Positions 1 to 5,729 of a DNA stretch of 9,431 nucleotides are shown here, in pieces (within the stretch, counting starts at the first letter, position 1; every line of letters begins with the position of its first letter). The notes beneath the pieces were generated by a model. The model did not search any database. It saw nothing but the letters and a program-made list of their open reading frames with translations, and had not been told where the DNA came from. The DNA comes from Bacillota bacterium. GTDB lineage: Bacteria > Bacillota > Clostridia > Christensenellales > SZUA-584. The stretch covers positions 1 through 9,431 of the forward strand of contig JAEWTW010000050.1 in assembly GCA_023397655.1 (NCBI GenBank), written 5' to 3'. The translations under genes and the position numbers were made by a program.

Positions 1-227
1 CCCGTTGTCCTGCTGTAATGCGGCGTTTCTCCGTGTGACCTGCTGCCAGCGTAGTTGTTGACCGCGGTGGTCACGAGGTCGAAAAGCAGCATTGCGGCAA
101 AGAATAGCGCCGTCGCGCCCCACCGGATCGCATAGCTTTTCGCCCAAAGGTACGCAATCGTCATCAGGAACGCAAACACGCTCGTTATTTTAGTCTGTAT
201 CTCCACATAGCTGAGAAACCGTTTCAT
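1..227 (-). CDS. UbiA/MenA-like prenyltransferase, N-terminal part (cut by window edge)
   Basis: Only the first 75 codons are in the window; the gene continues past base 1. The ATG at 227-225 follows a strong ribosome site (AAGGGGG). The protein opens with MKRFLSYVEIQTK, then a hydrophobic helix (about residues 14-28) and a second one (about 38-56) running into FDLVTTAVNNY (residues 49-59). From memory, this pattern belongs to the MenA-like branch of the UbiA family, integral membrane enzymes that attach a polyprenyl chain to an aromatic ring such as 1,4-dihydroxy-2-naphthoate in menaquinone synthesis. In relatives I recall, NNY is followed by x-Asp, giving the first NxxxD metal-diphosphate motif. 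Here the residue at that place is Gly61, so activity or substrate may differ. The family call rests on a short N-terminal piece; the substrate is not determinable. Confidence 0.66.
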   Translation of the reverse strand, partial: MKRFLSYVEIQTKITSVFAFLMTIAYLWAKSYAIRWGATALFFAAMLLFDLVTTAVNNYAGSRSHGETPHYSRTT

Positions 228-256
228 TCTGGCCCCCTTCAGATATCGTCGCCATT

Positions 257-285
257 ATTATAATGGCTTGGACGCGGCACGGCAA
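257..285 (-). promoter_or_regulatory. Promoter of the prenyltransferase-like gene
   Basis: On the minus strand a perfect -10 TATAAT (262-257) lies 17 bp from a -35 TTGCCG (285-280). Transcription would begin near 250, leaving a leader of about 23 nt before the ATG at 227. The -10 sits in a short palindrome (CCATTATAATAATGG), so the plus strand also shows TATAAT (259-264), but without a recognisable -35. Confidence 0.55.
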
Positions 286-596
286 TGGGGATTGGACAAC
301 TGGATGATCTCCTGCTAGGCGGCTCGGCGGGGGATAAGTGCCAAAGACCATGGGGCGCTGTCCTGTACCCCACTTGAAGTATAATCTCCAGAGATGGGAA
401 AGAGCTCTGATCACTTACACCCGCAAATGAATCTCCCTTGGAACCCGCTTAAGGGCTCTGCCATCAAGAATACCGCTGGAGGCAATGTCTCCAGGCCTTT
501 AAACCAATGTCAATCCGAGATTGCGAGGAATCCCCAACTATTGTGCAATATAGCAGGGGATTCCTCGTCGCTGACGCACCTCGGAATGACAGACGG
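286..596 (+). other. Gene-free stretch; possible structured plus-strand RNA
   Basis: I see no convincing protein gene here. On the plus strand a TATAAT (380-385, no good -35) is followed by potential nested pairing: GATGG (393-397) with CCATC (461-465), AGAGC (401-405) with GCTCT (455-459), CCCTT with AAGGG inside, and then a hairpin CTGGAG/CTCCAG (476-481 with 489-494). A dispersed repeat (508-591) and a strong terminator (597-623) follow. A terminator on this strand with no gene before it suggests a short non-coding transcript or a leader of the small membrane-protein gene. I could not match it to a riboswitch, T-box, 6S, tmRNA, SRP or RNase P RNA. Confidence 0.25.
508..591. repeat. Dispersed intergenic repeat, copy 1 (imperfect palindrome)
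   Basis: An 84-bp element. The outer arms TGTCAATCCGAG (508-519) and CTCGGAATGACA (580-591) pair with one mismatch. The inner arms CGAGGAATCCCC (524-535) and GGGGATTCCTCG (556-567) pair perfectly around a 20-nt AT-rich loop that itself has short self-complementarity. It is related to 7443-7538. Elements with TGTCATTCCGAG ends and an AGGAATCCC core are a familiar intergenic repeat type in Bacillota genomes. Short reading frames across it are not credible genes. Confidence 0.7.
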
Positions 597-623
597 ACCC
601 ATGACTGCGACCATGGGTTTTTT
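597..623 (+). terminator. Rho-independent terminator with no gene upstream
   Basis: A perfect 7-bp stem, ACCCATG (597-603) with CATGGGT (612-618), has an 8-nt loop and six T (618-623). The T-run occurs only on the plus strand, so it ends plus-strand transcription. No plus-strand gene precedes it in this window. It lies about 36 bp before the -10 of the small membrane-protein gene, so it could end an unrecognised small RNA or act as an attenuator. Confidence 0.72.
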
Positions 624-655
624 GTACTATTATGTAGGAATATGGTGATAGGGTG

Positions 656-664
656 TGATATAAT
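656..664 (+). promoter_or_regulatory. Extended -10 promoter of the small membrane-protein gene
   Basis: TGATATAAT is a perfect extended -10 element (TG-N-TATAAT, with the hexamer at 659-664). No good -35 is visible 16-18 bp upstream, which is usual for extended -10 promoters. The expected start near 671 gives a leader of about 30 nt. Confidence 0.5.
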
Positions 665-702
665 TACGCTGATTAAACTATATAGAACGTGTTGTGAGGA
701 AT

Positions 703-996
703 ATGCTTGGAGACATATTGGTCAAAGTTGCATGGTTTATAGGGCTAGTTTTGTTTATGGATGCAATGATAATAATTAGGGCAATTATTTATAAGGATTC
801 AAGGAGAGTCGTTTTCTGGATTGTTGTCGTATTGGATTCATTTGCTCTTATCATCTTTATTTTATATATGGTTGGATTTGATACTTCCGAATTCTTTAAT
901 GTAGTGGACAGCAATAAAACTCTAATAGTTATCCTTCTTTTTATTATCGTGCTGGCAGTAATTCTGCTTGTAGGTAATAAAGAGAAAGATGAATAA
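703..996 (+). CDS. Small hypothetical three-helix membrane protein
   Basis: About 97 residues from the ATG at 703, unrecognised. There are three hydrophobic segments, about residues 5-29, 37-60 and 71-90. A basic/polar loop (YKDSRR) separates the first two, a polar loop containing FDTSEFFNVVDSNK separates the last two, and the tail (GNKEKDE) is charged. It is probably an inner-membrane protein. The start is uncertain. The ATG at 703 has AGGA only 2 nt away, a GTG at 694 has no ribosome site, and a TTG at 718 has GGAG at a good 5-nt distance. The gene is clearly richer in A and T than adhE, the Nramp gene or the ABC-F gene, which may mean recent acquisition or a fast-evolving orphan. It has its own extended -10 promoter and no partner on the same strand nearby. 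Confidence 0.55.
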   Translation: MLGDILVKVAWFIGLVLFMDAMIIIRAIIYKDSRRVVFWIVVVLDSFALIIFILYMVGFDTSEFFNVVDSNKTLIVILLFIIVLAVILLVGNKEKDE

Positions 997-1100
997 ACAT
1001 AAGTTAGATACGGTCTTAAGTTATATATTTGTCGAATACTTACAAGAAATCAAATGTCTTTATAAATGGGTATAGAAAATGCAGTATTTTCCTTGGGATT

Positions 1101-1122
1101 CTTAAGGGGCGAGCCCCTTAAG
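1101..1122. repeat. Perfect GC-rich palindrome
   Basis: CTTAAGGGGC (1101-1110) and GCCCCTTAAG (1113-1122) are perfect inverted repeats separated by GA. No T-run follows on either strand, so it is not a standard terminator. The flanking sequence to about 1165 (GGGAAGCGCCTCC and nearby) has the look of a dispersed clostridial intergenic repeat, but only one copy is present here. Confidence 0.5.
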
Positions 1123-1181
1123 CGGTGGTATAGGGAAGCGCCTCCACGGTCTTAAAAGTACCATCATAACACCACACCCCA

Positions 1182-1214
1182 TAAACAAAGGAGCGCAAGC
1201 CTTTCGGGCGCCCC
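1182..1214 (-). terminator. Rho-independent terminator of adhE
   Basis: On the minus strand GGGGCGC (1214-1208) pairs with GCGCTCC (1196-1190), seven pairs including one G-U. The loop holds a CC-GAAA-GG mini-hairpin, and TTTGTTTA follows (1189-1182). It lies about 55 bp past the adhE stop. The reverse orientation has one mismatch and a TTTT run, so it might also weakly stop plus-strand reading from 703-996. Confidence 0.65.
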
Positions 1215-1268
1215 TTTTGGATGTTTTGTTCCGGAATCCATATCCTCCAGTATGATAAGAGGGAAAAC

Positions 1269-3902
1269 TTAAGCTCCGTAATACGCCTTTTTGTATATCT
1301 CCATCAACTCGGTGACCAGCGGATAGCGCGGGTTGGCCGTGGTGCACTGGTCCTCAAAGGCGCACTCAGCAAGGCTGGGCAGCTTGGCGAGGAACTCGTC
1401 TTCGGGAACGCCGCACTCCGCGATGGTCTTGGGCATGCCGAGGTCGGCCATCAGCTTACGTACCTCGTTTATCAGTGCCTGCACCTGCTCCTCCTTCGTG
1501 GCACCGCCGAATCCGAGATACCGCGCGATCTGCGCATAGCGCTCATCCGCCACGAACTTGCCATACTTGGGGAAGATGGCAAACTTGGTCGGTTCCTGCG
1601 CGTTGTAGCCAATCACGTGCGGCAGTATCACGGCGTTGGCGCGCCCGTGCGGTATGTGGTATTCGCCGCCGAGCTTGTGAGCCAGTGAGTGGTTGATGCC
1701 GAGGAACGCGTTGGTGAACGCCATGCCCGCGATGCACGACGCGTTGTGCATCTTCTCGCGCGCCAACTCGTCGGCTGGGTCGTTGTAGGAACGGCGCAGG
1801 TACTTGAACACCAGCTCAATCGCCTTGATCGCAAGGCCGTTGGTGTAGTCGGACGCCAGCACCGAGACGTACGCCTCGATCGCGTGAGTCAGCACGTCGA
1901 GCCCTGTGTCCGCCACGATGGACTTGGGCATCGTCGCGGTGAACTGTGGGTCGATGATCGCCACATCTGGCGTCAGCTCGTAGTCGGCCAGCGGGTACTT
2001 CACGTTGTTGTGCTTGTCGGTGATGACCGAGAAGCTCGTCACCTCAGAGCCGGTACCGGACGTGGTGGGTATCGCCACCAGCTGCGCCTTCTTGCCGAGG
2101 TTCGGGTAGGAGAACGCGCGCTTGCGGATGTCCATGAACTTGAGTCGCAGTCCCTCAAAGTCGGTGTCCGGGTGCTCGTAGAACAGCCACATGCCCTTCG
2201 CCGCGTCAATGGCGGAGCCGCCGCCGACAGCGATGATCACGTCAGGCTGGAAGCGGTTCATTTCGGCCACACCGCGCATGATGGTGTCCACGGACGGGTC
2301 CGGCTCCACGTCAGCGAATATCTCGCTGTGGCAATACTGCTCCCGCTTACGCAGGTAGTAGAGCGCTTTATCCACGTAGCCCAGCTTCACCATCACCGGG
2401 TCTGTCACGATGAACGCGCGGCTGATATTCGGCATGGACTCGAGGTACTGTATCGAACCCCGCTCGAAGTAGATCTTCGGCGGTATCTTGAACCACTGCA
2501 TATTCACCCTCCGCTGCGCGATGCGCTTCTTGTTGATCAGGTTGACGGACGAGATGTTGCTCGTCGTGGAGTTGCGGCCAAAGCTGCCGCAGCCCAGCGT
2601 GAGGGAGGGGGTGTTGGTGTTGTAGATGTCGCCGATAGCGCCCTGGGATGATGGCGTGTTCACGATCACGCGGCCCACCTTCATCGCCTGTCCGTAAGCC
2701 ACGCACAATTCTTCGTCGTTGCTGTGGATAACGGCGCTGTGACCTAGGCCGCCCAGTTCCAGCATCTTGTTGGCGTATTCGAAGCCCTGCTTCTCATCCT
2801 TCGCTACGAAGTACGCCAGCACGGGGGAGAGTTTCTCCAGTGACAACGGGTATTCTACGCCCGGTGCGGGCAGCTTCACCAGCAGTATCTTGGTGTTTTC
2901 GGGAACACTGATGCCCGCTCGTTCTGCGATCCAGTGAGCCGTTTTGCCGACGACCTCCGGATTTACCGCCTTCTTAGCCGTGTTGATGACGTAGTTCGCC
3001 AGCTTGTCGGCGTCCTCGCCGGAGAGGAACACGCAGCCGTGTTTGCTCATCACGCGCTCGAACGCGGGGGCGATGTCCTTATGCACAATGGCGGCCTGCT
3101 CGGACGCGCAGATCATGCCGTTGTCGAAGGTCTTGGATATGATGAGGTCGGTGCAGGCCCGCTCGATGTCCACATCCTTGTGGATGTAGCACGGCACGTT
3201 GCCGGGACCCACACCCAATGCTGGTTTGCCCGCGCTGTACGCGCTTTTCACCATGCCGGAGCCGCCCGTCGCGAGTATCAGCGATACGTTCGGGTGATTC
3301 ATCAGCGCATTGGTGGCCTCAACTGACGGCGCCTCGATCCACTGTATCAGGTTCTTCGGTCCGCCGTGCTTTATTGCTGCGTCTCTCAGCACCTTGGCGG
3401 ATTCCGCAGAGCAGCCTTGAGCCGCCGGATGGAACGCGAATATGATGGGGTTGCGCGTCTTGGCAGCAATCAATGCCTTGAACATGGTGGTGGAAGTCGG
3501 GTTGGTGACGGGCGTCACACCCGCGATGATGCCCACCGGTTCAGCGACTTCCACGTAGCCCTCCAGCTCACTCTCGTCCACCACGCCAACCGTCTTCTGG
3601 TCCTTGATGCTGTGCCAGATGTATTCCGTCGCGAAGATGTTCTTGATCACCTTGTCCTCAAAAACACCGCGGCCCGTTTCTTCCACCGCCAGCTTCGCCA
3701 GCCGCATGTGGTTGTCCAGTCCCGCCAGCGTCATCGCGTGCACCATGGCATCCACCTGCGCCTGATCCATCTCCATGTACTCTTTGAGCGCCTCGCCCGC
3801 GTTCTTGACCAAACGGTCGATCATCACAGGTACATCAACAGCTTCAGCCGGTTTTTCCGCCATGTTGCCCGGGATACCCGCCTTTTTCACTTTATCAGCC
3901 AT
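1269..3902 (-). CDS. adhE: Bifunctional acetaldehyde-CoA/alcohol dehydrogenase AdhE
   Basis: An 877-residue cytoplasmic fermentation enzyme, usual length for AdhE. It reduces acetyl-CoA to acetaldehyde and then ethanol using two NADH; family members form long spirosomes. Residues about 20-445 are the CoA-acylating aldehyde dehydrogenase half, with the cofactor-region segment GGSGMVKSAYSAGKPALG (213-230) and catalytic Cys265 in NGMICASEQ. After a linker, residues about 468-875 are the iron-type alcohol dehydrogenase half. It has nucleotide-binding GGGSAIDAAKG (560-570), TSGTGSEVTSF (614-624), and the Fe2+ ligands Asp669, His673 (GLDVLTHAIEAY), His738 (INHSLAHKLG) and His752 (PHGRANA). All expected catalytic and metal residues are present. 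The ATG at 3902-3900 has AAAGGA 1 nt upstream and a better GGAG about 9 nt upstream. The gene stands alone, with its own promoter, Rex-like operators and terminator. Confidence 0.97.
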   Translation of the reverse strand: MADKVKKAGIPGNMAEKPAEAVDVPVMIDRLVKNAGEALKEYMEMDQAQVDAMVHAMTLAGLDNHMRLAKLAVEETGRGVFEDKVIKNIFATEYIWHSIKDQKTVGVVDESELEGYVEVAEPVGIIAGVTPVTNPTSTTMFKALIAAKTRNPIIFAFHPAAQGCSAESAKVLRDAAIKHGGPKNLIQWIEAPSVEATNALMNHPNVSLILATGGSGMVKSAYSAGKPALGVGPGNVPCYIHKDVDIERACTDLIISKTFDNGMICASEQAAIVHKDIAPAFERVMSKHGCVFLSGEDADKLANYVINTAKKAVNPEVVGKTAHWIAERAGISVPENTKILLVKLPAPGVEYPLSLEKLSPVLAYFVAKDEKQGFEYANKMLELGGLGHSAVIHSNDEELCVAYGQAMKVGRVIVNTPSSQGAIGDIYNTNTPSLTLGCGSFGRNSTTSNISSVNLINKKRIAQRRVNMQWFKIPPKIYFERGSIQYLESMPNISRAFIVTDPVMVKLGYVDKALYYLRKREQYCHSEIFADVEPDPSVDTIMRGVAEMNRFQPDVIIAVGGGSAIDAAKGMWLFYEHPDTDFEGLRLKFMDIRKRAFSYPNLGKKAQLVAIPTTSGTGSEVTSFSVITDKHNNVKYPLADYELTPDVAIIDPQFTATMPKSIVADTGLDVLTHAIEAYVSVLASDYTNGLAIKAIELVFKYLRRSYNDPADELAREKMHNASCIAGMAFTNAFLGINHSLAHKLGGEYHIPHGRANAVILPHVIGYNAQEPTKFAIFPKYGKFVADERYAQIARYLGFGGATKEEQVQALINEVRKLMADLGMPKTIAECGVPEDEFLAKLPSLAECAFEDQCTTANPRYPLVTELMEIYKKAYYGA

Positions 3903-3992
3903 TTCCTTTCTCCAATCTTAAAATTTATATATACCCCGCTGGGTTTATTCTCTCCATCAGGTTTCAGATTCACACACTAGGGTTTCAACTGC

Positions 3993-4016
3993 ATATTGTG
4001 AATCATTTCACAATAT
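3993..4016. promoter_or_regulatory. Rex operator 1 (perfect palindrome over the adhE start of transcription)
   Basis: The 10-bp arms ATATTGTGAA (3993-4002) and TTCACAATAT (4007-4016) are perfect inverted repeats around TCAT. The core, TTGTGAA-N4-TTCACAA, matches the operator form known for Rex, the NADH/NAD+-sensing repressor. It begins just downstream of the -10 and covers the predicted start of adhE transcription (about 4011), a position suited to repression that is lifted when NADH is high. The Rex gene itself is not in the window. Confidence 0.82.
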
Positions 4017-4017
4017 G

Positions 4018-4046
4018 ATCATACAACTTTGTGAAATAGTTGTCAA
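4018..4046 (-). promoter_or_regulatory. adhE promoter
   Basis: On the minus strand a perfect -35 TTGACA (4046-4041), a 17-bp spacer and a -10 TATGAT (4023-4018) make a near-consensus housekeeping promoter. The predicted start is near 4011, giving an untranslated leader of about 108 nt. A promoter this strong needs a repressor, and Rex-like sites overlap both its spacer and its start point. Confidence 0.8.
4029..4046. promoter_or_regulatory. Rex-like operator 2 (inside the adhE promoter)
   Basis: TTGTGAA (4029-4035), a 4-bp spacer, then TTGTCAA (4040-4046). One arm is perfect and the other matches TTCACAA at 5 of 7 positions. The imperfect arm doubles as the -35 TTGACA, which may explain the departure. 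Its centre is 33 bp from operator 1. Confidence 0.5.
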
Positions 4047-4062
4047 TCCCTTCTGAGAAAGA

Positions 4063-4080
4063 TTGTGATATATTTCACTA
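4063..4080. promoter_or_regulatory. Rex-like operator 3 (upstream of the adhE -35)
   Basis: TTGTGAT (4063-4069), ATAT, then TTCACTA (4074-4080): 12 of 14 arm positions match TTGTGAA-N4-TTCACAA. Its centre lies 34 bp from that of site 2, on the side facing the divergent Nramp gene, so it may add cooperative binding for adhE or touch control of the neighbour. Confidence 0.5.
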
Positions 4081-4167
4081 AATATTTTTTCCCAAAGACA
4101 GCAAGTTCAGCGCTCCGGCGGATTCAATAAATCATGGACCAATACATACCACCAGATGAGAATTGGA

Positions 4168-4212
4168 TTGTGCCGGAAGGTTTTTCAATATATATTGAAT
4201 GTATATATATAC
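4168..4212 (+). promoter_or_regulatory. Nramp promoter with two palindromes over the -10 and start region
   Basis: A possible -35 TTGTGC (4168-4173), a 17-bp spacer and a -10 TATATT (4191-4196) predict a start near 4203. TTCAATATATATTGAA (4184-4199) is a perfect 16-bp palindrome covering the -10. GTATATATATAC (4201-4212) is a perfect 12-bp palindrome at the start point. A repressor bound to the first would block the promoter. For a metal transporter, a metal-sensing regulator of the DtxR/MntR or Fur type is the natural guess, but neither palindrome matches a consensus I know. Confidence 0.42.
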
Positions 4213-4218
4213 GCCGAC

Positions 4219-4225
4219 AGGATGG
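4219..4225 (+). promoter_or_regulatory. Ribosome binding site that fixes the Nramp start
   Basis: AGGATGG lies with its AGGA core 7 nt before the ATG at 4230. The earlier in-frame ATG at 4134 has no comparable site and lies upstream of the predicted promoter. Confidence 0.65.
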
Positions 4226-4229
4226 CATC

Positions 4230-5483
4230 ATGAAGATCTTAAAAAAAAGAGACAACACACAAGCGCATAAGCTGAGCTTTCTCCGGTATATCGGCCCCGG
4301 TCTGCTGGTAACAGTGGGTTTTATTGACCCCGGCAACTGGGCGTCCAACGTGGCGGCGGGCTCCGAATATGGCTATGCGCTGCTATGGATGGTCGCGCTG
4401 TCCACCATTATGCTCATCATGCTGCAGCACAACGCCGCGCATTTGGGTATTGCCACGGGCAAGTGCCTGTCGGAAGCGGCCACAGAAAACATGCGGCCCT
4501 GGGTGAAGAACAGCGTGCTGGGCACCGCGATGATCGCGGCCATATCCACGGCGCTGGCTGAGCTGCTGGGCGGCGCGATTGCGCTGGATATGCTGTTTGG
4601 AATACCGATAAAATTTGGAGTGCTGATGGTGCTGGCGGTGGTGTTGCTGCTTCAATTCACCAACTCTTACCGCAAGATAGAAAAGATCATCATGGGCTTC
4701 GTGTCGCTGATCGGGCTGTCGTTTCTGTACGAGATATGTATCGTGCCCATCGACTGGGGGAGCGCCGCGGTGGGCTGGGTCGCTCCGTCGTTCCCAACCG
4801 GCTCCATGCCCATCATCATGAGCGTGCTGGGCGCAGTGGTAATGCCGCACAACCTGTTTCTGCACAGCGAGATCATACAGAGCCGCCAATGGAACCTGCA
4901 GGATGAAAGCGTGATCAAAAAGCAGCTCAAATACGAGTTCGGAGATACGCTGTTTTCCATGATCATCGGCTGGGCCATCAACAGCGCGATGATACTGCTG
5001 GCTGCGGCAGCATTCTTCCACAACAACATCGTTGTGAACGAGCTCGGGCAGGCGGAACAGATGCTGCGGCCGCTGCTGGGCAACGCGGCGTCTGTCGTGT
5101 TTGCCATCGCGCTGCTGTTTGCCGGATTATCTTCCAGCATCACGGCGGGCATGGCGGGCGGCACGATATTCGCGGGTGTGTTCGCAAAGCCATACGACAT
5201 ATCTGACAAGCATACGAGGCTGGGTGTGCTGATTACAATGGCAGGCGCGGCGGCGGCGATCATGTTCATCACATCGCCGTTCGACGGACTGATCTATTCT
5301 CAGATGCTGCTCAGCATACAGCTGCCCATTACGATATTCACGCAGATATACCTGACGTCGTCCAGAAAGGTGATGGGGCAGTACGCCAACTCAAAACTGG
5401 ATAAGTCGCTGCTGTGGGTGATCGGTATCATTGTGACAGGGCTTAACATCGCGCTGCTGGTAACGACGCTGTTTCAAGGATAA
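4230..5483 (+). CDS. Nramp-family divalent metal ion transporter (MntH-like)
   Basis: A 417-residue inner-membrane protein, close to the 410-420 typical of bacterial MntH, with about 11 hydrophobic segments. It imports Mn2+ and/or Fe2+ with protons. Helix 1 carries DPGN (Asp33, Asn36) and helix 6 carries GAVVMPHN (Ala202, Met205, His207); these match the metal-binding Asp, Asn, Ala and Met of characterised Nramps. Retention of Met205 favours transition metals over the Mg2+-transporting Nramp relatives. The frame is open back to an ATG at 4134, but the 32 extra residues (rich in Ile and Tyr) are not Nramp-like and would cross the promoter palindromes, so 4230 is preferred. The gene diverges from adhE, whose C-terminal half uses Fe2+. 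No clear terminator follows. Fe versus Mn preference cannot be decided from sequence alone. Confidence 0.92.
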   Translation: MKILKKRDNTQAHKLSFLRYIGPGLLVTVGFIDPGNWASNVAAGSEYGYALLWMVALSTIMLIMLQHNAAHLGIATGKCLSEAATENMRPWVKNSVLGTAMIAAISTALAELLGGAIALDMLFGIPIKFGVLMVLAVVLLLQFTNSYRKIEKIIMGFVSLIGLSFLYEICIVPIDWGSAAVGWVAPSFPTGSMPIIMSVLGAVVMPHNLFLHSEIIQSRQWNLQDESVIKKQLKYEFGDTLFSMIIGWAINSAMILLAAAAFFHNNIVVNELGQAEQMLRPLLGNAASVVFAIALLFAGLSSSITAGMAGGTIFAGVFAKPYDISDKHTRLGVLITMAGAAAAIMFITSPFDGLIYSQMLLSIQLPITIFTQIYLTSSRKVMGQYANSKLDKSLLWVIGIIVTGLNIALLVTTLFQG

Positions 5484-5729
5484 GATCAATTGGCCGCGGG
5501 CTGTAACTGCAGTCACTTATTTACGGTTCCGCTGCCCGAATACGAACATTCAGGAACAGGTTATATGATTTTTAACTGGCGGGAACTGATATACAGACTG
5601 CCGCATCATGTAATCTAAACATCACACGGGTAGCCATAATGTAGAATATAGGGTATACTGTAGTCTGTTATTGGGTTGGGCTGCCTTCGCGGCTCGCAAA
5701 GGATTATAAAGAGGAGATATAAGAAAAAC
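5484..5729. other. Intergenic region before the ABC-F gene
   Basis: It holds a possible -10 TATACT (5654-5659) without a good -35, and a leader hairpin GGGCTGC (5678-5684) with GCGGCTC (5689-5695) around CTTC, which includes G-U pairs. No T-run follows the hairpin, so it is not a terminator. The ribosome site GAGGAG (5711-5716) comes next. I found no leader peptide or attenuator of the kind seen before resistance-type ABC-F genes, and no terminator for the Nramp gene. Confidence 0.3.

Noticed and set aside
394..779. Two overlapping short plus-strand frames across the repeat and terminator
   Set aside because: They run through the palindromic repeat and the rho-independent terminator, and lack ribosome sites. 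Peptides containing APRNDRR are typical chance translations of this repeat type.
1010..1155. Direct 10-bp repeat ACGGTCTTAA at 1010-1019 and 1146-1155
   Set aside because: Matches of 10 bp are expected by chance many times in a window of this size, and nothing else supports a function.
1689..2651. Long plus-strand open frame of 320 codons opposite adhE
   Set aside because: It lies wholly antisense to a clear adhE frame. Its translation is rich in Arg, His and Val without any domain pattern, as expected for the complement of a GC-rich gene.
3366..3980. Plus-strand open frame opposite the start of adhE and its leader
   Set aside because: Antisense to conserved AdhE sequence and ends in the adhE control region; no ribosome site and His/Arg-rich composition.
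3903..4017. Possible riboswitch in the adhE leader of about 108 nt
   Set aside because: Only a weak ACCC/GGGT hairpin is visible, and no known aptamer motif. The strong operator palindromes explain regulation better.
4134..4229. Longer N-terminus for the Nramp protein from the ATG at 4134
   Set aside because: The extra residues do not resemble the family, would span the promoter palindromes, and lack a ribosome site; the ATG at 4230 has one.
4383..5272. Two overlapping minus-strand open frames opposite the Nramp gene
   Set aside because: Both are antisense to conserved Nramp helices, and no promoter or ribosome site supports them.
5676..5729. Longer N-terminus for the ABC-F protein from the ATG at 5676
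   Set aside because: It would add 18 mostly basic residues before the usual start of the ATPase fold, and the GAGGAG lies inside the added part, favouring 5730.
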